DNA from: Candidatus Lutacidiplasma silvani
Lineage (GTDB): Archaea > Thermoplasmatota > Thermoplasmata > Lutacidiplasmatales > UBA184
Length of the DNA stretch: 64,000 nt
Reading direction: 5' to 3'
Assembly (NCBI GenBank): GCA_022750295.1
Contig: JAKIVZ010000008.1
Location: 27,113 to 91,112 of the forward strand
Both the position numbers and the translations under genes were made by a program. Shown here in pieces: positions 38,747 through 47,989 of this stretch. A model generated the notes under the pieces. The model was not told the origin of the DNA, did no database searches, and saw only the letters and a list, made by a program, of their open reading frames with translations. The stretch's first letter is position 1. Each line of letters opens with the position of its first letter.

Positions 38747-39106
38747 ATGGCGAAGAAGGCCCGCCGCAAGCTGGACGAGGACGCCGAAGCGGGCTTCTCG
38801 TTCCCGGAGTTCGACGAACGGAAGTTCCTGCGGCACGAGTACGAGCAGACGTTCGCGACGGGGCTCGCGATCTCCTTCGCCATCGCCCTCGGATTCGTCT
38901 CCTGGGCGATCGACCGGGCCGGCCTCCCGCTGATCGTTCCCGTCGTCATCGCGATCGCGGCGGTCGTGTTCTCCCCGTACCTCTTCATCCGGATTCGGGA
39001 GTCCGCGGGCGAGTACACCAAGGGCGACTGGGCCGGGCTGATCCTCACCGAGATGTTCGGCTGGCTCGGGATCTGGTTCCTCTTGCTGGACGTCCTGCGC
39101 CTCTAG
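38747..39106 (+). CDS. Small two-to-three TM membrane protein
   Basis: MAKKARRKLDEDAEAGFSFPEFDERKFLRHEYEQTFATGLAISFAIALGFVSWAIDRAGLPLIVPVVIAIAAVVFSPYLF... Confidence 0.7.
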   Translation: MAKKARRKLDEDAEAGFSFPEFDERKFLRHEYEQTFATGLAISFAIALGFVSWAIDRAGLPLIVPVVIAIAAVVFSPYLFIRIRESAGEYTKGDWAGLILTEMFGWLGIWFLLLDVLRL

Positions 39107-40497
39107 GCGGACCGGGAGCGGCTCCAGGGGAGCCGCTTCTCGAGCAGTCCGGTGAGCGCCTCGGTGAGGGCCGCCGAGTCCGGAACTTCCGAGAGGGGTC
39201 GGATCGAGGCGGGGGGGCCGGCCCGGAGGTCCTTCCCGACCGGGAGGCGGGACCACGCCTCCGACAGGAGCGTCTCGATTTGGCGCTCCGACCGGATCGT
39301 CTCCACGGCGAGCCGGCCGTCGTCGGTCAGGTAGGGGCCCTGCACGACCTGCTCGCCCCGCTCGGCCCACTTGCCCAAGAAGTCCTCGGCCCGGGCGATT
39401 CCCACGGGGGGTCCGAACCGGACCTGGACCGCCGGGAGAGTGCGGTGACCGACCTCGAGGAGCAGGACGAGTTCGTCGCCGGCGGCCGCGCTCGCGGTGC
39501 CGACCACCGCGAACCCGAGGCGCTCCGCCTCGGTGGCCACGGCCCGTTCGGCCTTCTGGAGCTGCGGGTAGAGGATGTCGTCGACCAGTCGGGGGCGCGC
39601 CATCGTCACGACGGAGATGTGGGCGCCCCGGATCCGGGCCCGCTCGAGGCCCTCGGTCCGGTCGACGGGCCGTGTCGGGGGGATCACGAACGCCTCGAGG
39701 TTCGGGTCGCCGAGATACCGGTCCGCCGCGAGGATGAACATCGCGAGGTTCCGACGCGTGAGCGCGGTCGAGACGTTGCGGGCGGGGTCGACGGGGTCAT
39801 CGACGACGAGGGCCACGTCGTCCGGAACGCGGGGTTTCGCGTCGGGGTCGTGGGCGACCCGGGCCGGGATCGACCAGCCGCGCGCGGCCCCGAGCAGCGG
39901 GCGGAACCCGCCGAACCGCAGGACGAGCAGCTCGACGAGATACCCGGAGAACCCCCCGGTCTTCGCCTCGGAGCCGTAGATCCCGTGGGCCCGGAGGAAT
40001 TGCTTCGCGAGGCGGATCTGGCTCACGAGCTCCGGAGTTTCCCGGGCCGCCAGCCACGCCTGGTGAAACGGGGTCCGGTCGACCGCGGTCATCGGATGCG
40101 CCCCATCGGCCACGGCGTACCCCGGGACCGCCTCGACCGAGAACTCGCCGAACCGGCCCCGAAGGTACGGATGCTGGGCGTACCGGGTCTCGGGAGAGGT
40201 CAGGATCGCCCGGCCGAGCGCCATCCCCTCCGCCTCGAGCCGACCCCGGTCGAGCGTCGTCGGGAACAGGAGAAAGAGGTCGAAGTCGAACCGGTCGGAG
40301 ATGAACGTCTCCCGGGCCGCGCTCCCGGCGACGAGCGCGCGCACCATCGGACTCGACCGCTCCCGCGCCGCCGCCTCGACCTTCTCGACGAGTTCGCGGC
40401 GTACGGCCGCCACGCGGGCGAGGAGGGCCGCGCTCGGCGCGAGCCGGTGCGCCATCTCTCGCTCGACCCGGTCCGCGGCTCCCCCATCCGAGTCCAT
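39103..40497 (-). CDS. cca: CCA tRNA nucleotidyltransferase (archaeal class I)
   Basis: LVAGSAARETFISDRFDFDLFLLFP...YAQHPYLRGRFGEFSVEAVPGYAV...TPFHQAWLAARETPELVSQIRLAKQFLRAHGIYGSEAKTGGFSGYLVELLVLRFGGF. Confidence 0.96.
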   Translation of the reverse strand: MDSDGGAADRVEREMAHRLAPSAALLARVAAVRRELVEKVEAAARERSSPMVRALVAGSAARETFISDRFDFDLFLLFPTTLDRGRLEAEGMALGRAILTSPETRYAQHPYLRGRFGEFSVEAVPGYAVADGAHPMTAVDRTPFHQAWLAARETPELVSQIRLAKQFLRAHGIYGSEAKTGGFSGYLVELLVLRFGGFRPLLGAARGWSIPARVAHDPDAKPRVPDDVALVVDDPVDPARNVSTALTRRNLAMFILAADRYLGDPNLEAFVIPPTRPVDRTEGLERARIRGAHISVVTMARPRLVDDILYPQLQKAERAVATEAERLGFAVVGTASAAAGDELVLLLEVGHRTLPAVQVRFGPPVGIARAEDFLGKWAERGEQVVQGPYLTDDGRLAVETIRSERQIETLLSEAWSRLPVGKDLRAGPPASIRPLSEVPDSAALTEALTGLLEKRLPWSRSRSA

Positions 40498-40603
40498 GGT
40501 GCTGCTCGGAGGCGGCCGGCCCGATGAAACCTTCCGCTCGAGGGGGCCCCGCTCGCCGGGCCCCGTTATCGGGTTCGAGCGGCTCCGGGGCGGGAGGGAA
40601 TCG

Positions 40604-41680
40604 ATGGCGGTGGCGAGCCGGGCGGGGGTCCGGACCCCGCTCCTCTACGAGGCGGTCGCAGGCGGAAAGATCCGATGCACGGCGTGCGCCCGGTACTGCA
40701 CGATTCCCAACGGGTCCCACGGGTTCTGCTTCGTCCGGAAGAACGACGGCGGCCGCCTCGCCCTCCTGACGTACGGCCGCGCGGCCGCCGTCCAGGTCGA
40801 CCCGGTCGAAAAGAAACCGCTCTCGCACTTCCGCCCCGGCAGCCGGGTCCTGTCGATCGGGACCGTCGGGTGCAACTGGCGGTGCTTGTATTGCCAGAAC
40901 GCGGAGATCTCCCAGGAACACCTCGTCCAGGGCCGGGACCTCTCCCCGCGGCAGGCGGTCCAGATGGCCCAGCGGTTCGACTGCCAGGGGGTGACGTTCA
41001 CCTACAACGAACCGACGATCTTCGCCGAGTATGCGCTCGACATCATGCGTGAAGCACGGGCGGCCGGACTGTTCGCCAACTTCGTCACGAACGGCTACAT
41101 GAGCCCCGAAGCGGTCGCCGCCATCGGGCCGCATCTCGACGCGGTGAGCGTCGACTTCAAGGGGAGCGGCGAACCGGGATTCCTACGGAAGTACGTCAGC
41201 GCGAACGGTCCGACGCCGATCCGGGAGTCGGCGGTCGCGCTGAAGAAGCTCGGCGTCCACGTCGAGGTCACGAACCTGATCGTCCCCGAGGTCGGCGACG
41301 ATGAGGCGGCGCTCCGCGAACTGGCGGCCTACGTCCGCTCCGAGCTCGGACCCGAGACCCCGTTCCACCTCCTGCGCTGGCACCCGGATTACAAGATGCT
41401 CGACCTGCCGGAGACCCCGATCCGAACGCTCGAGCGGCTCCATGCGATTGCGAAGGCCGAGGGGCTCGACTACGTCTACCTCGGCAACGTGTGGGGGCAC
41501 AAGCTCGAGCACACGTACTGCCCAGGGTGCGGGGCGGTCGCGGTGAAGCGGTACGGGTTCACGATCCAAGAATGGAATCTTTCGACGGGGAACCGGTGCC
41601 GCCGCTGCGAGCGGGCGATCCCGATCGTCGGAGCGTTGGCCGCCGGGTACCTCCCGACGTTCGCCACTCCGGTGGCGTGA
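40604..41680 (+). CDS. amrS: Radical SAM protein of the AmmeMemoRadiSam family
   Basis: KIRCTACARYCTIPNGSHGFCFVRKNDGGRLALLTYGRAAAVQVDPVEKKPLSHFRPGSRVLSIGTVGCNWRCLYCQNAEISQ...VTFTYNEPTIFAEYALDIM. Confidence 0.94.
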   Translation: MAVASRAGVRTPLLYEAVAGGKIRCTACARYCTIPNGSHGFCFVRKNDGGRLALLTYGRAAAVQVDPVEKKPLSHFRPGSRVLSIGTVGCNWRCLYCQNAEISQEHLVQGRDLSPRQAVQMAQRFDCQGVTFTYNEPTIFAEYALDIMREARAAGLFANFVTNGYMSPEAVAAIGPHLDAVSVDFKGSGEPGFLRKYVSANGPTPIRESAVALKKLGVHVEVTNLIVPEVGDDEAALRELAAYVRSELGPETPFHLLRWHPDYKMLDLPETPIRTLERLHAIAKAEGLDYVYLGNVWGHKLEHTYCPGCGAVAVKRYGFTIQEWNLSTGNRCRRCERAIPIVGALAAGYLPTFATPVA

Positions 41681-41810
41681 CGCACTCCGGTGCGTCCTCC
41701 CCACGCTCCGAGCCAGTGAGGCCTCGCGCCCGCGATCCGGGCCCGACCCTCGTACGCCGAGTTCGCGTCGGACCGACAGGTCTTTTTCAAGCGGGTACGT
41801 CGCCCTCCGC

Positions 41811-43748
41811 ATGACCCGACCTTCGTCCCGGTTCCGGTCGTCCACGATTCCGTTCGCCCTCGTCGTAGCGGCCGTCCTCCTGATCACGGCCCTGGCCGGA
41901 CTCGGGGCGACGAGCGCATCGAGTCCGGGGGTCCGCGCCGCGACCGCCCGCAGCGACCCCCCGGCTCCCTCCCCGACGACGGAACTCGCCGACGCGCGGG
42001 CCTCCCTCTCCCGAGGGGCCGGTCCCGCGGCGCCCCATCCGGGCATCTCCGTTGGCTCTCCGGACTCCTACACGTGGGCGAACCTCTCGACCGACCTCGC
42101 ATCGGCCCCGTCCGGACGATTGGCCACCCTCGCTTGGGACGGCTCCGACGGTTACGTGCTGCTGTTCGGGTGGGGTTCGGTCACCGGGGCCCTGAATGAC
42201 ACGTGGACGTTCTCCAACGGCACATGGACGAACGTCACGGATCTCGTCGGCCACGCCCCGCCGGCCTCGTCGTACGACCAGATGGCGTTCGACCCCTCGT
42301 CGGGGAAGGTCGTGCTCTGGGAGACGATCCAGAACGAGACGTGGACGTACCGGGACCACGTCTGGACAAATATCACGGCCACGTCCGGCGGCCATCCTCC
42401 GGACACGTTCGAGGACGATCAGATGGCGACGGACACCTCGGACAACGAGGTCGTCTACCTGTACTCGTTCGCGCAGAACGGCTACACGTGGGTCTTCAAG
42501 GACGGAACCTGGTCGAACGTCAGCGTCACGGCGGCCTTCAATTTCGGTCGGATCTACGCGCCGACCCTCTCCGATGACCCGCCGGACCACGGGGTCCTCG
42601 CGTTCGTCCTCTCGGCGTGGAAGAACACGACCCCGGAGCTGTACTACCCGGCGACCCTGCTGTTCTCGGCGGGGGCGTGGACGAACCTCACCCCGACCGT
42701 CGGGGCCGAACCGCTCACGACGGTCGATGCGTCCGCCGCCTTCGTCCCGGGGCTCACTGCGGTCGTACTCGTCTCGTCGCTCAGCCTCACCTCGAACGGG
42801 ACGGAGGTCCTCGCCGCCAGCACCTGGGAGTTCTCCCACCGGACGTGGCTCAACGTGACGGACACGACCGGCACCGCCCCCGACAATGGGGTCCTGGCGG
42901 GAGTAGCGGCCGACCCGTCCACCGATTCCCTCGTCCTGTTCGGCGGGGAGCACCTGACCCATGCACCGGTGTTTTGGCCCGCGACGTGGCTGTTCTCCGG
43001 CCCCCCCTCGGCGTCGGGCTCCGCCTCGGCCACGGTCGTGGATGCGGGCCAGCCGGTGACGTTCACGGGCACCGCCTCCGTCGGCGCCCCCCCCGGGACG
43101 ACTCGCTGGACGTTCGGCGACGGCACCAACGCCTCCGGGACCGTGGTCGGCCACACCTATTCCGCGGCGGGCCCGATCCTGGCCACGTTCTCGGTGACCG
43201 ACGAGCTCGGGCGAGTCGCGACCGCGACCGTCGACCTCGTCGTGAACCCGGCGCTGTCCGTGAGCGCGAACGCGACCCCTTCGACCGCGAGCGTGGCCAC
43301 GTGGGTGACGTTGGCCGCGACGATCAGCGGCGGGACGGGTCCGTACTCGGTCAACTGGACGCTCGGGGACGGGACGGTCAGCACGCTTCCGGCGCTGGGA
43401 CACGAGTACGCCACCGCCGGCAATTACTCGGTCCGCGTGACCGTCAAGGACGCCCGGGGGGAGACGGCGACGAAGTCGTTCAGCCTCGTCGTCCTCCCGC
43501 TCGTCACCACTAACCCACAGCCCGCGTCCTCGGGCACGACTCTCACCTCCGGGCTCGGGCTCGGCCTTCTCGGGTTCGTCGTCCTCCTGCTCGTCGTCGT
43601 CGTCGTACTCGCGGTCCTCCTCGCGCGGAAGCCGAAGTCGCCGCCGGGGCCACCGACCGCCTTCGCCGGGACCCCTCCCGCGACCTCGGCGCCCCCTTCC
43701 GGGCCGCCGTCCTCCGGGCCACCGCCCTGGGCCGAGAATCCGCCCTAA
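41811..43748 (+). CDS. Secreted surface protein: kelch-like propeller plus PKD-type domains, C-terminal TM
   Basis: LATLAWDGSDGYVLLFGWGSVTGALNDTWTFSNGTWTNVT...PVTFTGTASVGAPPGTTRWTFGDGTNASGTVVGHTYSAAGPILATFSVTDELG; TM near C-terminus. Confidence 0.88.
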   Translation: MTRPSSRFRSSTIPFALVVAAVLLITALAGLGATSASSPGVRAATARSDPPAPSPTTELADARASLSRGAGPAAPHPGISVGSPDSYTWANLSTDLASAPSGRLATLAWDGSDGYVLLFGWGSVTGALNDTWTFSNGTWTNVTDLVGHAPPASSYDQMAFDPSSGKVVLWETIQNETWTYRDHVWTNITATSGGHPPDTFEDDQMATDTSDNEVVYLYSFAQNGYTWVFKDGTWSNVSVTAAFNFGRIYAPTLSDDPPDHGVLAFVLSAWKNTTPELYYPATLLFSAGAWTNLTPTVGAEPLTTVDASAAFVPGLTAVVLVSSLSLTSNGTEVLAASTWEFSHRTWLNVTDTTGTAPDNGVLAGVAADPSTDSLVLFGGEHLTHAPVFWPATWLFSGPPSASGSASATVVDAGQPVTFTGTASVGAPPGTTRWTFGDGTNASGTVVGHTYSAAGPILATFSVTDELGRVATATVDLVVNPALSVSANATPSTASVATWVTLAATISGGTGPYSVNWTLGDGTVSTLPALGHEYATAGNYSVRVTVKDARGETATKSFSLVVLPLVTTNPQPASSGTTLTSGLGLGLLGFVVLLLVVVVVLAVLLARKPKSPPGPPTAFAGTPPATSAPPSGPPSSGPPPWAENPP

Positions 43749-43904
43749 GGCGGCGCGCGAGCGTCGACGACCCTGCCGCGTCGGGTCGGGATTCCCGAGC
43801 CAACTCGACCGCGAAGGGCCCGACGCGGATTCGACCCGCCCGGGGAGCCGCTCGCACGTCGCGTCGAAAGGGTATTGGCCGCGCTCGCTCCCCCCCTCCT
43901 CACC

Positions 43905-44444
43905 ATGGCCGATCTCCTCCCCGAACTGGTGCTGCCGATCGAGGACCGGGACCACGTGCTCGGCCCGCTCGGCGCGCGGTACAACCTCGTCGAGTACGGC
44001 GACTACGAGTCCCCCCACTGCCGGAGCGTGGTGGGCGTCGTTCGGGAACTCGTCCGCGAGCTCGGCGACGACCTCTGCTTCGCGTTCCGGAATTATCCGC
44101 AGCCGAAGTTGCATCCCCGGTCCCAGGCCGCGGCAGAGGCCGCCGAGGCGGCGGGCATGCAAGGAAAGTTCTGGCTCATGCACGACCGGGTGTTCGACCA
44201 CCAGGGTTCGCTCTCCGACCGCGAGCTGCGCGAGATCGCCCGGAGCCTCCCGGTCGAGATGGCCGACTTCGAGCGCGACCTCGCCCTCGGGGAGGCGGCC
44301 CGGCGAGTGGCCGAGGACGTGGAGTTCGCGAACGAGGACGGGGTGGGCGACACGCCGTCGTTCTTCGTCAACGGGACGCTCCACGTCGGGCAGTACGAGT
44401 TCCTTCCGCTCCTGAAGGCGCTCCAGAGTCCGGCGAAGCGGTAA
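43905..44444 (+). CDS. DsbA-like thioredoxin-fold protein lacking the CxxC pair
   Basis: LGARYNLVEYGDYESPHCRSVVGVVRELVRELGDDLCFAFRNYPQPKLHPRSQAAAEAAEAAGMQGKFWLMHDRVFDHQGSLSDREL...GVGDTPSFFVNG. Confidence 0.9.
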   Translation: MADLLPELVLPIEDRDHVLGPLGARYNLVEYGDYESPHCRSVVGVVRELVRELGDDLCFAFRNYPQPKLHPRSQAAAEAAEAAGMQGKFWLMHDRVFDHQGSLSDRELREIARSLPVEMADFERDLALGEAARRVAEDVEFANEDGVGDTPSFFVNGTLHVGQYEFLPLLKALQSPAKR

Positions 44445-44491
44445 AGAATTCCGTCGCGGGCGACCAAGGGGCCCGGAGGGCCGGCGGCAGT

Positions 44492-44573
44492 GCCGGGGCC
44501 AGGATTCGAACCTGGGTACTCCTGCGAGAGCAGATCTTGAGTCTGCCGCCTTTGGCCGCTCGGCTACCCCGGC
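44492..44573 (-). tRNA. tRNA-Leu(CAA)
   Basis: Minus strand GCCGGGGTAGCCGAGCGGCCAAAGGCGGCAGACTCAAGATCTGCTCTCGCAGGAGTACCCAGGTTCGAATCCTGGCCCCGGC; acceptor GCCGGGG/CCCCGGC, anticodon arm GCAGA-CTCAAGA-TCTGC, long variable arm, T-arm CCAGG-TTCGAAT-CCTGG. Confidence 0.97.
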
Positions 44574-44598
44574 GCGCTCTCCCCTTCTCCTTCCACCG

Positions 44599-45003
44599 TT
44601 ATTCGTCTTCCTCTTCCCCGTCGTCGTCGCCCTCGACGCGGACGGGAGCTTCGGCCAGCGCTCCATCGTCCCGGACGACCGCGCTCGGCGCGCCCAGGTC
44701 TCCGACGGACCGGGGGGCCGCCGGCCGGATCGGTACGCGACGGCTCCGGCCGCAGACGAGGCACGTCCGGACTCTTCGACCGGAGCGGAGCCGCGTCCGC
44801 ACCGTTCGGCCCTCGACCCAGTAGGTCGAGCATCCCCGGCAGTAGAGCTCGCGGTACTCCGGCAGAAGCCGTACGTTGTACCGCATCCCGACCTTGCGGG
44901 CCAACGCCACGTAGCGGTTGGTGTAGCCCGACGGGCCGTGGGCCGCTTCCGCCTCCGCGAGGCCGAAAAGTTCCGTCACCCGCTCGGAGGCGACCCGGAC
45001 CAT
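44599..45003 (-). CDS. Ribonuclease P protein component 4 (Rpr2/Rpp21 family)
   Basis: RVTELFGLAEAEAAHGPSGYTNRYVALARKVGMRYNVRLLPEYRELYCRGCSTYWVEGRTVRTRLRSGRRVRTCLVCGRSRRVPI; two CxxC pairs; acidic C-terminal tail. Confidence 0.93.
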   Translation of the reverse strand: MVRVASERVTELFGLAEAEAAHGPSGYTNRYVALARKVGMRYNVRLLPEYRELYCRGCSTYWVEGRTVRTRLRSGRRVRTCLVCGRSRRVPIRPAAPRSVGDLGAPSAVVRDDGALAEAPVRVEGDDDGEEEDE

Positions 45004-45302
45004 CCGGGCGGTGCGGCGCCCCCGGCGGCCCCGCCGACTGGCGGCTGGGCCGACTGGCATACGGGACAAACGACGGCGACCGACGATATCAGCGTGTTGC
45101 AGCGCACGCAATGGCGCGCGATCCCCCGCATCCCCGGGGGGATCCAATCGGGAGGGGGTGGAGGGGCCGGCGGGGGGGGGAGGAACGGCCGGGGCGGCGG
45201 CGCCAACGGAGCGGGCGGGCCCTGCGGGACGGTGTGGCCGCACGCGGGACAGAAGAGGGCGCCCTCCTCGACCGGACGGGCGCAGGTCGGACATGTCGCC
45301 AC
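44976..45302 (-). CDS. Double zinc-ribbon protein with Pro-rich linker
   Basis: CPTCARPVEEGALFCPACGH ... CVRCNTLISSVAVVCPVCQ. Confidence 0.8.
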   Translation of the reverse strand: MATCPTCARPVEEGALFCPACGHTVPQGPPAPLAPPPRPFLPPPPAPPPPPDWIPPGMRGIARHCVRCNTLISSVAVVCPVCQSAQPPVGGAAGGAAPPGWSGSPPSG

Positions 45303-45319
45303 GTCCCCCCCCAAAGTAT

Positions 45320-46162
45320 ATGCCGTATATCTCCGTCGACGACCCGTTGCCGAACCGGTGCGTTGCGCTCGCTACGAGAAACCCGGCGCTCTATGCCGAT
45401 CTCGCGGCGTGGCTCCGGGAGCAACGTGTGCCGACCGTCTCGGTGTGGCCGGGCGACCGGCTCCCATCGGGGGTGGCGGCGGTCCTGACCTCCGAGGAGG
45501 AGGTCGGCACGATCCGGCACGCGCGGATCCTTCCGGTCACCGCGGAGGGGGACCGTACCGCACTGCTCGCCGCCGTACGGCACGCTCTCGGAACGGGGTC
45601 GGCCCGGGACGAGCTCATCGTCGGCATCGACCCCGGCCCGCGACCGGGGTTCGCGGTCCTCGCGGGGGACCGGCCCCTCGCGGAAGGTTCCCTCCCGGCC
45701 CCCGAGGACGCGGGCCGTCTCGGGGCGCACCTGCGACGCCGGTTTCCCGAGAACCCCATTCGGTTTCGGGTGGGCCGGGGCGACCACGTGTGTCGCGACC
45801 GGATCGTCAACTCCCTCGTCCCGCTCCGTCGCCCGGTCGAACTGGTCGACGAGCGCGGGACGACCCCGCGCGGTCACCGGCGGCCCCGCGACGCCGCGGC
45901 CGCCCGGGCGATCGCCCGGAGCACCGGACCGCTGATCCGCGGCGAGGCGTCGATCCGGATCACGCCCGGGGAGGTCGCGAATCTCCAGCGTCTCAGCCGG
46001 GAAGGGAGCGGCGGATCGTTCACGATCCCGCGGGCGCTCGCCCAGAGGGTCCTCCGGGGCGAGATCTCCCTTCCCGAGGCGCTGGCCGAGGGCGAGGCCC
46101 GGTACCACTCGCGCCCGACGCCCCCGTCGCAAGCGCGGTCTTCGCGGGCCGAACCGTCTTAA
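45320..46162 (+). CDS. Uncharacterised archaeal protein with RuvC/RNase H-like segment
   Basis: ATG at 45320 next to TATA-like gtatat; ELIVGIDPGPRPGFAVLAGDRPLAEGSL is RuvC/RNase H-fold-like; C-terminal FTIPRALAQRVLRGEISLPEALAEGEARYHSR. Confidence 0.7.
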   Translation: MPYISVDDPLPNRCVALATRNPALYADLAAWLREQRVPTVSVWPGDRLPSGVAAVLTSEEEVGTIRHARILPVTAEGDRTALLAAVRHALGTGSARDELIVGIDPGPRPGFAVLAGDRPLAEGSLPAPEDAGRLGAHLRRRFPENPIRFRVGRGDHVCRDRIVNSLVPLRRPVELVDERGTTPRGHRRPRDAAAARAIARSTGPLIRGEASIRITPGEVANLQRLSREGSGGSFTIPRALAQRVLRGEISLPEALAEGEARYHSRPTPPSQARSSRAEPS

Positions 46163-46184
46163 GGTGCGCCCGGGTCCGCGGCCG

Positions 46185-47909
46185 ATGGCCGTTCCCCCCG
46201 ACGTGGTCACCCGCGCCCGCCGTCTGGCGCTCGACAACGCCCAGGCCCACGGCGGGACCCCCCGCGCCGGCCCGATCGTCGCCCGGCTCCTCGCGACCGA
46301 CCCGTCCCTTCGGTCGCAGGCGGCCGCGGTGACCGAGGCGGTCGAGCGGGCGATCGCAGAGGTCGTGGCCCTGCCGCCCGAGGCGCAGAAGGCGGAGCTC
46401 GCCGGATTGGGCGGGGCCGAGGCGGCGGCGGTCCGTCCCGTTCGAGGGGTGGACGACCTCCCCGAACTTCCCGGGGCCACCCGCGGGGCGGTGGTCCTCC
46501 GGATGGCGCCGTTCCCCTCCGGCGCGCTGCACATCGGCAATGCCCGGATGATCGTCCTCAACGACTACTACCGGCGCAAGTACGACGGGAAGCTCCTCCT
46601 CGTCTTCGACGACACCGTCGGCTCGGAGGAGAAGCGCGTCGACGCCGAGCTGTTCGACGTGATCCGGGCGGACCTCGACCGGTGCGAGGTTCCGGTCGAC
46701 GCGGTCTACTACAAATCGGACCGGCTTCCGATGCACTACGCGTGGGCGGAGCGGGTGATCGCCCTCGGCGCGACGTACGTCTGCCTCTGCCCCGCCGCCA
46801 CGCTCCAGGAGAACCGACGGGCCGGGATCGCGTGCGCCGAGCGGGCGCAACCGCTCGGCGAAACGCACGCCCTCTGGAAGAAGATGCTCGACGGCGGGTT
46901 CGGCCCGGGGGACGCCGTCCTCCGGCTGAAGACCGACCTCGCCGGACCGGACCCGGCGTTCCGCGACCGGGTCCTGTTCCGGATCAGCGACCTCGACCAC
47001 CCCCGCGTCGGCCACCGGTGGCGGGTGTGGCCGCTCCTCGAGTTCTCGTGGGCGGTCGACGACATCGAACTCGGGGTCACGCACGTCCTTCGCGGCAAGG
47101 ACCTCGTGATGGAGGACCGGATGCAGCGGTACCTCTGGGACCTCCTGGGGATCCGGGGACCCCCGTTCGTCCACTGGGGGTTGCTGCGGGTCCGCGAGGC
47201 GAAGATCTCGAAGAGCAAGTCGTACGCCGAGGTCAAGAGCGGCCTCTACGACGGTTGGGCCGACCCCCGGACCTGGTCGCTCGCCTCGCTGATGCGGCGG
47301 GGGATCTCCGTCGAGTCGGTCCGGGCGTTCACGATGTCGTTCGGGCTCTCGCTCGCGGACATCGAGGTCCCAGCCGAGACCCTCTACGCGGAGAACCGGG
47401 TCCGGATCGACCCGCTCGCGCGGCGCCGGATGTACCTGGACGACCCGGTCGAGGTCGTCGTCGACGGCTTTCCGCCCGAGCTCACGTCGGTCGAACTTCC
47501 GAACCACCCGGACCGCCCGGAGCTGGGGATGCGGACCGTCCCGGCGGGCGGGACGTTCTACCTCCCGCGCGCCGACGTCGCGGCCCATCCGGGCGAGACG
47601 GTCCGGCTGAAGGACCTCGCGAACCTCGACCTCCCCGCCCGGCTCCCCGTCTCCGGCCCGATCCGGGCGACGTTCGCCGGGCGCGAGAACCGGCGAGTTC
47701 CCCGGCTCCAGTGGGCCGGGGCCGCGGGGGTCGCCCAGGTCGACGTCCTCGACCTGGACGGTCGGCATCGGCAGGGACTCGCGGAGGCGTCGATGGCCCG
47801 GGCCGCGCCCGGGGACCTCTACCAGTTCGAGCGGGTCGGATTCGTCCGGGTCGAGTCCGACTGGGTGCCGGGAACCTCGCCCGTCCGGGTCTGCTACGGG
47901 CACCCGTAG
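46185..47909 (+). CDS. gltX: Glutamyl-tRNA synthetase (archaeal type)
   Basis: VVLRMAPFPSGALHIGNARMIVLNDYYRRKYDGKLLLVFDDTVGSEEKRV...VTHVLRGKDLVMEDRMQRYL...AKISKSKSYAEVKSG. Confidence 0.95.
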   Translation: MAVPPDVVTRARRLALDNAQAHGGTPRAGPIVARLLATDPSLRSQAAAVTEAVERAIAEVVALPPEAQKAELAGLGGAEAAAVRPVRGVDDLPELPGATRGAVVLRMAPFPSGALHIGNARMIVLNDYYRRKYDGKLLLVFDDTVGSEEKRVDAELFDVIRADLDRCEVPVDAVYYKSDRLPMHYAWAERVIALGATYVCLCPAATLQENRRAGIACAERAQPLGETHALWKKMLDGGFGPGDAVLRLKTDLAGPDPAFRDRVLFRISDLDHPRVGHRWRVWPLLEFSWAVDDIELGVTHVLRGKDLVMEDRMQRYLWDLLGIRGPPFVHWGLLRVREAKISKSKSYAEVKSGLYDGWADPRTWSLASLMRRGISVESVRAFTMSFGLSLADIEVPAETLYAENRVRIDPLARRRMYLDDPVEVVVDGFPPELTSVELPNHPDRPELGMRTVPAGGTFYLPRADVAAHPGETVRLKDLANLDLPARLPVSGPIRATFAGRENRRVPRLQWAGAAGVAQVDVLDLDGRHRQGLAEASMARAAPGDLYQFERVGFVRVESDWVPGTSPVRVCYGHP

Positions 47910-47989
47910 CCCCGCCCGGGCCTCCGATGGCGCCGGCCCCCGGCGGCCGTTATCCCCCTCGGAACTTCGGGTCGCGCGGGGGACCTTCC

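Noticed and set aside
44492-44573. Intron in tRNA-Leu(CAA)
   Set aside because: All arms pair contiguously; no insertion needed.
41787-44666. 959-aa minus-strand ORF
   Set aside because: Opposite the PKD surface protein, DsbA-like gene and tRNA-Leu; low-complexity GC artefact.
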